Part shown: positions 20,753-31,723 of the stretch, piece after piece
Layout of the letters: the number at the start of each line of letters is the position of its first letter
Position numbering within the stretch: position 1 is the first letter of the stretch
Source: Dactylorhiza incarnata
Lineage: Eukaryota; Streptophyta; Magnoliopsida; Asparagales; Orchidaceae
Direction: 5' to 3'
Length of the DNA: 64,000 nucleotides
NCBI GenBank assembly: GCA_033032865.1
Contig: JAWHQI010000148.1
Span: 1,569,501 to 1,633,500 of the forward strand
Made by a program: the position numbers and the translations under genes
The notes under the pieces: generated by a model
The model's input: only the letters and a program-made list of their open reading frames with translations
Database searches by the model: none
What the model was told of the DNA's origin: nothing

Positions 20753-22567
20753 CTAGGCGAAGGTGCGAAGGTGCTCCCGGAGGGTAGCTAACATGATATC
20801 CCGATCACGAAGAGTGCGATCAACCGCCGGTAGGGAGGTGCTGCCTGGCTCATAGCTACCCAAAGTCGGTGGAGGGCGCCCGTAAACAATCTCAAACGGC
20901 GTCATCCGGCTGGCAGAGTGATATGAAGTGTTGTAGCAATATTCGGCCCAATGTAACCACTCCGGCCAAGTTCGTGGCTCCTCCATAACAAAACAGCGTA
21001 AATATGTCTCGACACCCCTATTGAGAACCTCCGTCTGACCGTCCGACTGGGGGTAATGTGATGTGCTGAACTGTAAACGCGTACCCTGTAACCGGAAAAG
21101 TTCCCGCCAGAAACTGCTCACAAAAGTAGGGTCCCGGTCAGAAATAATGGCACGAGGAAGGCCATGTAATCGGACAATCTCCAGAGCAAAAAGTGCGGCC
21201 ACTGACTTGCCCGTGTACGGATGACTGAGAGCAAGGAAATGCCCGTACTTGGATAGTTTATCCACCACCACCAAAATCACTGATTTTCCTTTGGACTTAG
21301 GCAGCCCGTCAATGAAGTCCATGGAAACCGTGTCCCAAATATGATGTGGAATCTCCAGAGGAACCAATAGCCCGGCCGGGGACGAAGTCTCGTACTTCTG
21401 ACGCTGGCAGATCTCACACTGTCGTACGAACTGCTGTATGTTCCGTCGCATGCCAGCCCAAAAGACATTTGCTCGCGCCCTCTGAAGGGTCCGGAGCACC
21501 CCCGCATGGCCACCCGTCGGTGAAGAGTGGAACTCGTGCATCATAACCGTTTTCCATGCTGAGTCGGAGGGCACGACCACCCTGGAGTGATAGTACAGCC
21601 GGCCATTCTGAAGATGATAACCGGGGGCCACCGTCTCCCCCCGCTGCAAAGCCTCCACCAAGGAACGTAAAGTAGTCGTACTCATGACCTCCTCCTGAAT
21701 ATCAGCTAATGAATCCACCAATGGTCCGGAAATGTGAGTGAGAGTACCCTCCGGTAGGCGAGAAAGAGCATCCGCTACCACGTTATCCTTACCCCTTCGA
21801 TACACAATCTCGTAATCATAACCGAGAAGCTTAGTAACCCACTTCTGCTGTAGAGGAGAAGAGACCCTTTGGTTAAGGAAATGTTTCAAGCTTTGGTGGT
21901 CGGTGCGGATTTTAAAATGCCGACCCAACAAATATGGCCGCCACATAACCACAGCATGAATGATAGCCAACATCTCCTTCTCATAAGTGGAGAGTCCCAA
22001 GGTACGGGGAGACAGAGCCTTGCTGTAGAATGCCAACGGCCGCCCCTCCTGCATCAGAACTGCCCCTATGCCAACACCAGAGACATCCGTCTCCAACACA
22101 AACTCCTTCGTGAAATCCGGTAATGCAAGAACTGGAGTGGTGGTCATGGCCTGCTTCAGAGCCTGAAATGCTGCCTCTGCTTCCTCAGTCCAAGAAAAGG
22201 AGTCCTTCTGCAGCAGCTGAGTCAAAGGCAGAGCTATCTTCCCATAATCTCGTACGAATCGCCTGTAGTACCCTGTAAGCCCTAGAAATCCCCGCAAAGC
22301 ACGGATCGTGACGGGCTGCGGCCATGACTGCATACTCCGAATCTTCCTTGGATCGGCCCTGACGCCTTGGCCGGAAACCAAGTGTCCCAAATACTCCACC
22401 TCCTCCTGACCGAAGGAGCATTTGGAACGGTTGGCATAAAGCCGGTGACGGCGAAGTATGGCCAAAACCTGCTCAACATGGCCCACATGGTCCTCCCAAT
22501 TGGCGATGTAGATAAGAATGTCATCAAAGAAGATCAGCACAAATTTGCGCAGGAGCTCGCGGAAGGT
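20753..22567 (-). pseudogene. E RT (second half), RNase H and integrase
   Basis: A 595-residue open frame. RT motif C is LIFFDDILIYIANWEDHVGH, followed by YLGHLVSGQGV and LRGFLGLTGYYRRFVRDYG. RNase H has PLAFYSKALSPR..STYEKEMLAI, TDHQSLKHFLNQR and NVVADALSRLP. Integrase has the HHCC finger (HEFHSSPTGGHAG...CEICQRQKY) and DDE residues in VSMDFIDGLPKS, AIISDRDPTF and HYPQSDGQTEVLNR. An in-frame TAG after ..TFQANMN (near 22567) separates it from the RT start, and an 8-bp duplication ends it. Confidence 0.92.
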
Positions 22568-22918
22568 CTAATTCATGTTCGCCTGAAAAGTGGAGGGACC
22601 GCCAGTCGGCCCATTGGCCATGACTAAGAACTCGTAATGGCCATCATGTGTTCGGAAGGCCGTCTTATGGATGTCCTCCTGTGACATCAAAATCTGGTAA
22701 TAGCCAGAACGTAGATCGAGCTTAGTGAACCGTCGTGCGCCATGTAGCTCATCTAGCAACTCTTCCACCACCGGAATCGGGAAGTTGTCCTTTACCGTGG
22801 CGCTGTTCAGGGCCCGGTAATCCACGCAAAACCTCCATGAACCATCTTTCTTCTTTACCAAAATGACGGGAGCTAAAAATGAAGTTGCACTCGGCCTAAT
22901 GATGCCTACCTCTAACAT
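22568..22918 (-). pseudogene. E RT N-terminal half
   Basis: [40 protein letters not shown] and [13 protein letters not shown] (motif A Asp) are canonical. The next strongly conserved block, normally PFGLTNAPSTF in plant gypsy RTs, reads [11 protein letters not shown]. This suggests two compensating indels, or relaxed selection before the TAG appeared. Confidence 0.9.
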
Positions 22919-25125
22919 CTCGCGAACGCTACGCTCAATCTCTGCCTTCTGAATATGCGAATATGCGGGTAGCGATATGGTCGAATATTAGGGGCCTCGG
23001 CGCCCGCCTTAAGCTGGATATGATGATCTCTAAATCGAGGTGGTGGTAATGTGCGTGGTTCCTGGAAAACATCAGAATATTCCATCAGAAGAGACTGTAA
23101 TTGAATTGGTACCTCAGAATTGGCGGAATCGGCCGTTTGGACTTCCCGAATGACGGCCATAATCCTTCCTTCCTCACCCAACCGATGCATGCTCCGAAGA
23201 GAGATCTCCTTCACTGGCGAAGAGATGATACCCTTCAAACAGAACTGCTTTCCCCCGTGGAGGAACTCCATCGTCATGTGCTCCCAGTCGAACGTTACCC
23301 TCCGTAACTGACGTAGCCACTGCACTCCCAAAACCATATCCGAGCCCCGAATGGGTAATAGGTAGACATCGGTGCACCCGTTATAGCCCTGCATCCGTAG
23401 CTCCACACCCTTCAGCACCCCCTCACACTGCAGCTTGCTGCCATCCTCCACCATAACATGGAAGGCAGCCCCCTTATCGATCATGTGCCCCACTCGTTGT
23501 GCCACCTCTGGATGAATGAAATTGTGGGTGCTCCCACTGTCCACCAAAACAGTCACCCTCTCGCGGGCAATCCGTCCCGCAAGACGCATAGTAAGCGGAG
23601 GAGCGCACCCCTCGAGAGCGTGTATGGAAACACCGAACTCGTTCAAGTCCAAGTCCACCTCCAACTCCTCGTCCGGAGCCAACTCGCTTTCCACGTCCTC
23701 GTGAAACATAAAAACTTGTATCTTTTGGCACTTGTGGCCCGGCACAAACTTCTCATCACAGTTAAAACACAACCCTTTTTCCTTTCGAGCGGCCAGCTCA
23801 CTCCAAGAAAGTTGTGTCATTGTTGGTTTGCTACCAGTTGGCGGGTCCCGCCGTGCTGCTGCCGCTGCGGCCGCAGGTGGCCTAGTCGTGGTACGGTTTC
23901 TCTGTCTGTTAAACCGCTCCTCCTGAATGCGAGTTAAACTGATGGCGTGGTTCAAACTCCTTGGCATATAAGCATGCACCTCATCCTGCAATTGCTCCTT
24001 CAACCCCGACAAAAAACAACTCAGCAATGTCTTCTCCACCCAATGTACCCAGTTTGCCAACCTCTCGAACTCTGTCCGATACTCAGTCACGATCCCCTTC
24101 TGTCGCAATTTCTGCAGTAGCGCCTCAAAATCTTCGTACTCCGGGGGCCCAAATCGGGCGGTGAACCCTTCCACGAACTCAGTCCATGGCACATAATCTC
24201 TACCTCTTAGGAACCACTGAGTCCACTGAAATGCGCCGTCCTCCAGATGGAATGATGCTAATTGCACCCATTGCGCCTCCGCGATCTCCTGGTAACTGAA
24301 GAACAACTCCACCTTCTGAACCCATTACAGTGCATCCCCCCCCCCCTTGAACTTGGGAAAGTTCATTCGTGTCAACTTGGGTGGCATGTACGCTCGAGGC
24401 CCCGGTTGTCCTTGCCAGCCCTGTCCATTATGTCCCTGCCCATTCCATGCCTGACGCCCCGGGCCCATATGACCCTCGTACGCTCCTGGGTAGCCTAGAG
24501 GAGGCTGAACCTGATGAGGAACGTGTTGCCCACCCCACGGAATGTGGCCTCCGTACCCGACGGGAAGAGCATCGCCACCTGGGTTAGGAAGAAGGCCACC
24601 CGTACCTCCTGGAGCCCTCACAGCTGCTCCCAGCCCTCCATCAGCCCGCTGCCACGCTTGCCGGACCCAATCCGCAGGAATAGGCCCACCGGAACCGCCT
24701 CCTGGACGCCCAGCTTGCCCGTAATCGGTCGGCATAGCCGATCCAGGCGGAAAGACCCCTGCTGCCGCCGTCCCATCCCCAGCCGCCCCCACGTCGTCGC
24801 CGGAGGTCCCGAAATGCCGGGAGGACCCCACGCCAGCAACCCCTGTCGTCGCCGCTGTTCCGATGCCCGCACGACCCAGATCGGGTGTTTCCGATCGATC
24901 GGCGGACCGATCGGGTCGTCCGCCGTTCGATACCTCCTCGGCTGTGCTCTTCCCTTTCAACAGCGCCTTCAGTTCCTCCATACGAGCGTCGAGACGCTCC
25001 TCCAGTCGTTGAGAGGACGCGCGCATCCCTTCCTCGAGCGCGGTTACCGAATCCGCCAAACCACCGTAGTTTTCCTCCAAAGTTTCCAGACGGGAAATGT
25101 CTTCTTGTGTCCGCGTGGTCACCAT
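22912..25125 (-). pseudogene. E gag and protease
   Basis: The start is taken at the minus-strand ATG at 25125 (MVTTRTQEDISRLETLEENY), 16 nt from the PBS. It has a coiled-coil N-terminus (LEERLDARMEELKALLKGK), a Gly/Pro-rich stretch, then the retrotransposon gag domain (FFSYQEIAEAQWVQLASFHL, WFLRGRDYVPWTEFVEGFTARF). The CCHC knuckle is degenerate: CFNCDEKFVPGHKCQ. The protease is VTVLVDSGSTHNFIHPEVAQ. An in-frame TAA after GGGDAL (about 24322) follows a run of C at 24336-24346. The frame is lost before RT by a duplicated AATATGCG at 22952-22967. Confidence 0.9.
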
Positions 25126-25140
25126 CGCTGGAGGACGAAA

Positions 25141-25152
25141 GCTTTGATACCA
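25141..25152 (-). promoter_or_regulatory. primer-binding site of E
   Basis: The minus strand reads TGGTATCAAAGC two bases inside the 5' LTR, complementary to the 3' end of plant initiator tRNA-Met. Confidence 0.85.
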
Positions 25153-25154
25153 AA

Positions 25155-25466
25155 TGATAGGAAGGAAGAAGAAGAAGAGAGATCTAGAAGAGATAACTAA
25201 GAGATTTAGGGTTTGAGAGAGGGAGGAGAGAAATACCTTGATAGATAATACTTGCATGCCTTCCCATGAGAGCAGCCCGGGTAATTATACCCGAGCCACG
25301 GAGGGGCCGGCCGGCCCCTCCAGTTGGGGCTGAACCCGTTTGGTTCAGCCCCGGCCGGCCGGTTCACTGGTTGGGGGCTGAACCGATTGGTTCAGCCCCG
25401 TTGGTAGACGCTCCCTTGCACCGCCGAACATAATGACGCCCCGTGAAGCGTAGCGGGGGCGTAACA
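25155..25466 (-). repeat. 5' LTR of E
   Basis: Same ends as the 3' LTR, with 7 differences in 312 bp. Confidence 0.95.
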
Positions 25467-25819
25467 GATATCTCTTTCGGTCGGGTTGGTGTCAATATAA
25501 TCTTTCGACCTTGTCGTAGAATACGTACATGTTCGAGCGGCCGAAGTATATGACATCATGGTCGAAGATCCAAGGCCTCCCTAATAAAATGTGGGTGACA
25601 TCCATGGGTATGATGTCGCACTAGACACGGTCCTCGAATGAGGCGAGAGATATCGGAACCTGGCACCTCTGGGTGTATGGCCGACTTATTAACCCACGTC
25701 ACAAGATATGAATGGGGATGAGGCTCAGGAGTCACCTGCATTCGCTCTAAGACCTTTTGGGCCACAATATTCACACAACTCCCGCTATCAATGGCCAGCT
25801 TACAAGGACCCGCCTGCAC
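25467..25819 (-). pseudogene. F protease
   Basis: The minus frame reads CKLAIDSGSCVNIVAQKVLE then PHPHSYLVTWVNKSAIHPEV, the aspartic protease of gypsy elements (DSGS active site; the following HPHxYxxxWxN block is a lineage marker). Frameshifts follow before a WIFDHDVIYFGRSNMYVFY block near 25520, where E inserted. It cleaves Gag-Pol in an active element; here it is broken. Confidence 0.75.
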
Positions 25820-25879
25820 CGGAAAGTAAGTATAAAATATCGTCGTACGACGCCAGTCCTAATTAGTATGAAGGGTATG

Positions 25880-27258
25880 AAGAAGGCGTCGTATAACACC
25901 AACTTCTAGGGAGCACTCAGCATCGCTCGCCCAGCCGTCTTCGATAATAACAACAATCTCCTCAATAGTGGATGCCTCGGCATCTGATCTTGCCTTCCTC
26001 AACTAACAGATTCCTGGAGGGGCAGTGGGATGTCATATGGCCTATGTCAGAGCAACAATAACACTGAATGTTACCTGACCGTGTGGCCGCAGGAGGTTTG
26101 TTGGCAACAGCCTTGCCCTTCTTGTCCACGGGAGCACGAGGGGGTCCTTCCTGCAGGAGTGGTAGTGTCTGGGAGTGGCCTCCTAAATGTGAGCATGTCT
26201 AGTCTGGTGGAAGCTTAATGGGCACCTGTTAGACGTAGGTACTTCCCGGACTTAAGAGACATCTAATAAACCTGCTCTACTGTCTTCATCTGATGGGGAA
26301 TAAGCTTCCTACGTAACTCAGATTTTAATCCAGAAAGAAATCGGGAAGCGATGACACTAGTCTCCTCTCGTAAGTCACTCCTCACAGATAGCTCCTCAAA
26401 TCGTGACATATACACCGCTACAGATAATGTGCCCTGGCGCAACGCATAAAGCTGGTCTAGCAACTGATCCCAAAAGGAGGCAGGAAGATATTTATCCTTC
26501 AATCTATGTTTCATGTCCTCCTAGTGGATAATAGGATCGTATCCATCTCGATGAAGTGACTTCTCTAGGCTGGTCCAAAAAATCATGGTTGGGCCAACCA
26601 ACTTGATCCTCGCAAATATAACACGCCACTCGTCGGTCATATCATACCACTCGAAATTGCGGTCTATCTCCTGAAGTCAATCACTAACGGTCTTCAGGTC
26701 AAGGTGGTCGTTGAAGGTAGGAGCGACAATCCGTATTCGGCAAGTAATGTCGTCCTCTGTGTGTGGTGCTCTACGAGGCTCATGGTAGCCATCAAAGTAG
26801 TCATCTCGCTCATTATTAAAGCGTCATGGCGCTTGATCATAAGGAGCTGTGTATCGCGGCTGATAGTCCTCCTGAGGACGAATTGGCCTATCCTAGACGG
26901 ATACAGGGCGGCGATCGTGAATGTGATCAAGGGGTCGTTTCCTAGGTGGGTCGGACTCTCGCGTGGGTTGATCCCTAACACAACCTTGAGGTGGGAGAGG
27001 GTCTCGCTTGCCCTCAAAGTGATCAACCAATGGGCTGGATGCATCCCCTCACCTCCGATGAGTGTGATCCCCCTGATCCTCGAAAGTATTCATACGAGCG
27101 CAGAGTCCTTCAATTTGAACACTCACTTGATCGAATTGGTCTATCATCAATCGTTGAAAATCTGCAGGTGTCATTTCAGAGTTGGAATTGGTGGTCCTCT
27201 CGCCGGTTAGGTTTGGATCAGACATGGACTGACGATAAGGTCTACCACAACGTAACAT
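25880..27258 (-). pseudogene. F gag
   Basis: It starts near 27258 (MLRCGRPYRQSMSDPNLTGE) close to the PBS. Pieces are PADFQRLMIDQFDQVSVQIE (coil), a charged Arg/Asp/Tyr-rich part, FEWYDMTDEWRVIFARIKL (gag core), and at 26263-26514 MKHRLKDKYLPASFWDQLLD with LRQGTLSVAVYMSRFEELSV. The last aligns with LLDQLFSLQQGSMSVAEYRD of G, showing the two families are related. Stops and frameshifts occur throughout. Confidence 0.75.
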
Positions 27259-27276
27259 GTAAGTGGCTCTAACCTA

Positions 27277-27288
27277 TCTCTGATACCA
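27277..27288 (-). promoter_or_regulatory. primer-binding site of F
   Basis: The minus strand reads TGGTATCAGAGA, three bases inside the LTR (tRNA-iMet type). Confidence 0.8.
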
Positions 27289-27291
27289 AAT

Positions 27292-28643
27292 TGATGCAGG
27301 GTAGGCTGTGTGAGGCAATATCGATGTTAATGCACACCTAAACTATATGATGCGAGGATATTTTACTTTAATCCGGAAACAAAAGTCTAGCAATTATAAT
27401 TATATAATGTTTGGCAAATTAATTACGATGTGAATCTTTGATTTTAAGTGTACACGAAAATTCACGTTCTCCTTCGCACGAGGAACTATAAAGCTAAACT
27501 TGCACGTATAGATTTTACAGGAAATTAAGAAATCGAATCAATCGCACAAACAAGTCAATAATCCCCCAACAATTGTGATAATCCTCCAATATTGAAACAC
27601 CATACAAAATACTCACAAGCAATGGACATCCGACGTCCGCAATTTTAAGAAATCCACAAACTATGGTTGCGGGGCGAAAGCGGCCCAGGGATACAGGAGA
27701 CTGGGGGGGTGAGGATGTCGACTGGAATGAAGATGGATGGTGTGGAATTGCGGTGGAAACAGGGGAAAGGCAGTAACTTACTGTGAAGAAGGGGGCTTGT
27801 TGTGGCTGGGTGGTTTGCGACGGTAGTTGGAGATGTGGTGTGCGGTTGGTTTGCTGGATTAGGCAGGCAGCAGTAGGAGATGTGAAGAAGGGGGCTTACA
27901 GTGGAAGACAAGCGGCTGAGAAGAAGTTTGCAGAAGGAAGATGATGAATAGGGAAAAACGGAAGGAGCTTTTGATGTTGTCGTGCGGGAGTGGATTCGGA
28001 AGAACAGTAGAATACCGATCGTGGGTGGCTGATGAAATTAGGGCGATTACAAATGAGAACGGGCGGGGATAGCTTGCGGTGAGGGTTCACGGTGGGTGGA
28101 TCTGCGATGGAGATGAAGGATCGTGCGTCCTGGGATGAAATGTCGAGCGGCTTGCTTACGATTTCAGTGGAGAGGGAGAAGATGATGACAGGGAGCGGGT
28201 GGTTTCTGGAATCGAGCGGCTCACGAGGGGAGAGTTGCGATGAAACTAAGTAGTGAGTAGCCGAGATAGAGGGATCGTGGGATAAACAATGGGTTTAGAG
28301 GGAAATGAAGGAAAACGGGAAAATAATGCAGGAAATAAACCGGGACGTCGCACAAAATAAACAATACCTGAAACTGAAATTCTGCACCGCTATTTATAAC
28401 GAGAGGGCAGATGGACACCTAACACGAACTGCTATAATTGGTTGTTACGCCCGGTGTCATAAAACACTAAATATAAGTCCAAACTAAAAAAAAAAACAAG
28501 ATACAAGATACATAAAATAGTAAAACGGCGCTCTGAATGCGGGCGTGGTCTCGAAACGTCGATCCTATCAACACCTCCTGCCCGAATACATAAACGCGGG
28601 CCCCGTCGAGTAGTGAACCGTAGTCCAACAACTATCCCAATCA
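27292..28643 (-). repeat. 5' LTR of F
   Basis: The plus-strand ends are TGATGCAGGGTAGG...TATCCCAATCA. A minus-strand TATAAATA lies at 28391-28398. It pairs with 11633-13003. Confidence 0.85.
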
Positions 28644-29149
28644 AAAGTTGCTTACAAAGACTATAATCTTTTGCAAACGACATGTGTAAGTTATGAAGAT
28701 GCTTACAAAGACAATAAAATGAGTTATCTTGTATTTTTTTGCATCCGCATAGTTGTTATTAAAATGCTTATAAAAACGGTGCAAAATGGGGCATTGTATT
28801 CTTTTTGCAAAAAAATTGATTGGCACCTATTGCTGATGTTAGAATAATAGTGAAAATACTTTTACCTTTATGAATATTTTTCAATGCTATTTCAAATTAG
28901 CTTATTTTAGATATAACTATATAATGTGTTTGTTATCCTTATTCCAAAATATATTTTCACTCAAATTAAAATTTAAAATTCTTAACAGTCGAGCAAGATC
29001 ACTTCAGGGCTATGAAAGTGTGATCCCTGTCTTCATGCACAAATGCTCCTCCAAATTTTTTTGTGGCTATCACTGAATCCAGTGCGTATAGTAGAATGAG
29101 CTAAAGGTAGTGATATCAAACAATATGACGATGAATACTAAATTTAAAT
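28644..29149. other. unassigned AT-rich sequence between F and the J relic
   Basis: There is no ORF with recognisable content. The short block GCTTACAAAGAC is repeated (near 28650 and 28700). It may be the decayed 5' part of J or original intergenic DNA. Confidence 0.4.
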
Positions 29150-29397
29150 GTAAAGCTACGTTAAGGATAAAGGACAAAAATGTTGAGGTGGATCTAGCAG
29201 TTTTACCTTAACAAAATTTGACATTATATTTGGTATGGACTAGTTGTGGGAATGTATGCCAGTAATGATATCAGTAATGAAGGTCATCAAAAAGTTACAA
29301 AAGGGTTATGAAGCAATGCTAGTAATGATCAGAAGGGATAGAGACAAGAAAAATGAACTGAATAATGCTAGAAATGATATCACTAATTGATGCGGAG
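29150..29397 (+). pseudogene. J gypsy relic: protease C-terminus
   Basis: Translation gives CKATLRIKDKNVEVDLAVLP, then in another frame KFDIIFGMD (stop) LWECMPVMISVMKVIKKLQK. FDIIxGMDWL is the end of the gypsy protease, and the ISxMKAxKLL tail precedes RT. G inserted at the end of this stretch, at CTAAT. Confidence 0.65.
29268..29397 (+). repeat. first copy of a ~121-bp duplicated segment in J
   Basis: GTAATGAAGGTCATCAAAAA..GGTTATGAAGCAATGCTAG..GATAGAGACAAG here recurs with few changes at 50308-50400 (AATGAAAGTCATCAAAAAG...). Removing G places the two copies in tandem, so the duplication predates G. Confidence 0.7.
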
Positions 29398-30597
29398 CAT
29401 AGACGAGGACTTGCAGTGGATGACGAGTTTTGGGCCCATTCGGGGCTGATTTGGCAACTTTCCATATATGGCGTGCCCGGATCGACGATCGGACTCCGCA
29501 GATGTGTTCGGATTCGATATATTAGTTTATCATTTTTGCATTTGTTTTGATGTATTTGGGTGGCCCCAACTCCGGCCAATCATAATCGCTGAAGGTGGGA
29601 TGTCCTAGCCTTTATTTTATTATAAATAGGTAGGTAGTGGGCTGATGGAGGCAATGCAAAATTTGGAGAAAGTTATTCCTGAATTCCCGCGATCATCTCA
29701 CGATGCCGACTCCGTGGAACCCTAGGTGACGACTCCTAAGCTTGTATTTTCCTCCCAAGGTTTGCCCTAACCCTAAGCCTCTTTTCCCCCTTCCAAACCC
29801 TCTCCCACAGCCACCCAACTCCTCCCAAATGCAGTCGCCAGGTGCTGTCCAGAATTCCTGTTTTCCTTGAATTTCACTGTTTGATGAAATTCACTGTTCT
29901 TTCCCTATAGTTTCCCTCCTGTGAACCCTCCCCCCCCCCCCCCCCTCCCTCTCAATACTAAATCTCATTGCCGCCGCCCCCTCCACTCGTGGAACCTCCT
30001 CCCATCGTTTGCCCCACCCCCTTCCAGATCAATCCATATCTAGAAATTTCAGCCCAGATCCGATCTCAAATTATCGGCTCTACCCTTCCCCGCCCGAATC
30101 TATCCATATGTGGCCGGATCCATCCATTTCCGGTCCGATTCCACCTTCCATTGCCGAGGAAAGCCACCTACATCGTTTTCCAGGCCTCCGGTTCCACCTC
30201 GGATCGTCGTACACGCATCTCCGGCTCCGAATTCTTCAGTGTCTTAGTCAGCCCACTACTTGGTGAGTTCTCGTTGTATTAGATTATTATTTTCATCATA
30301 TTTATATTTGATTGGATCTTGTATTTGTTTGAATATCTTACATGGTAGTTATTTGTTAGATTATTATTGTGATTTGCAGGGTTTATTCGCCGTGCACTCG
30401 TGCTTTGACCCTCCACGCGGAGGAAATCCTAAGCTTGTTTTTCCCTAATAAATTATTCCACCTTGCTGTGAATTAACTGCGTGGCCGCGTGGGATGTCAT
30501 TGTTTATTATTTAATTGTGATTTAACCCGCCGGGCTTTGCATAGCATGTAAGGTTAGGTCACGGTTTATCCGCCGCCTATAGATTCGTACTGCGTCA
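29398..30597 (+). repeat. 5' LTR of G
   Basis: The ends are TGATGCGGAGCATAG...TACTGCGTCA, 1200 bp. TATAAATA lies at 29621-29628, and a run of 16 C at 29930-29945. The 3' LTR lacks the C run in the corresponding part. Confidence 0.9.
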
Positions 30598-30598
30598 A

Positions 30599-30612
30599 TT
30601 AGTATCAGAGAG
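30599..30612 (+). promoter_or_regulatory. primer-binding site of G
   Basis: TTAGTATCAGAGAG directly follows the LTR, a slightly degraded tRNA-iMet site. Confidence 0.7.
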
Positions 30613-30663
30613 AGGTTGCGCGCACTTTTCGATACACAGTCGTAGAGTCTATAAGTTTTCATT

Positions 30664-31723
30664 ATGTCTAAGTGTCACAATTATTCCTCCCCTCCCTTTG
30701 GAGATCTCGAGTCCACTTGCACGCGCCCTCATAGATCCCCTTCAGGGAGACCCTCACGATTCTACGACAACTATTCGTGGATGCAGTACACCACTTCCAG
30801 AGATCGTGTTAGCCCACTGACACGACCCCACTATGCTAGACACGATCAGTATGATGATTGTCGCCATTCTTATCCGTACACGCGAGCGGCTCGTGTTGAT
30901 CCTTCGGCACGACTCGGTTACCTTAGGGATGATTATTAATGAGGATCGTTATTCCGAGAGAGATCTTGAGAGCCAGTTTCGTACTGCTGCCCCTTCCATT
31001 GACGGCTCATCGAATCCCGAGTCTTTCAGTTATTGGCTCGTGGACATGGAGTATTATCTTGACCATTTTGAGGTATTCGGTGAGCGCCTCGTCAAATTTG
31101 CGAAACTTAGACTTTTAGATTAGGCGAGGGCATATTGGTATAGCGTTGAGAGGACCCGCGAGCGAGACCGTCTACATCGCATCACTAGTTTGGTGAACAT
31201 GAAGCGTATATAGTGTCAGAGGTATCTTCCGTCGTCGTATCAGACTCGCTTGCTCGACCAATTATTCTCCCTTCAGCAAGGATCCATGTCCGTCGCTGAG
31301 TACAGGGATCGCTTTGATGAGTTAGTTGTGAGGAGTGATATCCGAGAGGACCCAGCCAAGACCTCTTGCAGATTTCGGTCTGGCCTTCGCTCAGACATTC
31401 GTGCTAAGGTGGTTTATCATAGCTCAAAGTCCCTTGAGCAGACGCATCGGCTTGCCCTTCGTTGCGAACAATCTTTGAGATCCGCAAGAGCTGGTCGGTT
31501 GGATCTTCACTTTGACCCCTGCAGTACGAGCTCCTCCCACACCGAGGACACCACTCTGCCTACCATTGTTCCGTCCGACATGGCAGAAGTGGTACCTGAT
31601 GCAGATTGCTCTCATCCCAGTGAGGTGCTTAGCCCAGTGAGTGACCTATCTCTTGTTTCTGACCCGTCTCTCGTGACCCCGACTGAGAGTGAGCCTGAGA
31701 GACCTCTTGAGCCTATAGTGTAG
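30664..31723 (+). pseudogene. G gag
   Basis: The start is ATG 30664 (MSKCHNYSSPPFGDLESTCT), a Tyr/Arg-rich N-terminus. After a frame change it reads RDLESQFRTAAPSIDGSSNP..SYWLVDMEYYLDHFEVF, the start of the gag core. A stop at ~31122 interrupts it. From 31250, LLDQLFSLQQGSMSVAEYRDRFDELVVRSDI..SCRFRSGLR completes the retrotransposon gag domain. A Ser/Pro/Glu-rich tail follows. No zinc knuckle is seen. Related to F gag. Confidence 0.8.

Larger units (their letters stand above)
19939..25466 (-). mobile_element. chromodomain Ty3/gypsy element E (Reina-like), nested in F
   Basis: LTRs of 312 bp each (19939-20250, 25155-25466) differ at 7 positions by eye, about 98% identical. The TSD is GATAT (19934-19938, 25467-25471). 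Total length is 5.5 kb. Minus-strand order is LTR, PBS, gag, protease, RT, RNase H, integrase, chromodomain, LTR. Short LTRs, small size and the chromodomain fit the Reina chromovirus lineage. Two stops and two 8-bp duplications break the otherwise complete polyprotein. Confidence 0.9.
11633..28643 (-). mobile_element. Ty3/gypsy element F, split by elements C and E
   Basis: Paired LTRs lie at 11633-13003 and 27292-28643. The 5-bp TSD is AAAGT on both sides (11628-11632, 28644-28648). On the minus strand the order is 5' LTR (right), primer-binding site, gag, protease, a PP-module reading frame, integrase C-terminus and 3' LTR (left). RT, RNase H and most of integrase are absent even after removing the two insertions, leaving only about 3.1 kb internal. 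F is therefore a non-autonomous element related to G. Confidence 0.85.

Noticed and set aside
24514..25200. 228-codon plus frame and several minus shadows over the E gag
   Set aside because: They overlap the real minus-strand gag with its motifs; compositional shadows of GC-rich sequence.
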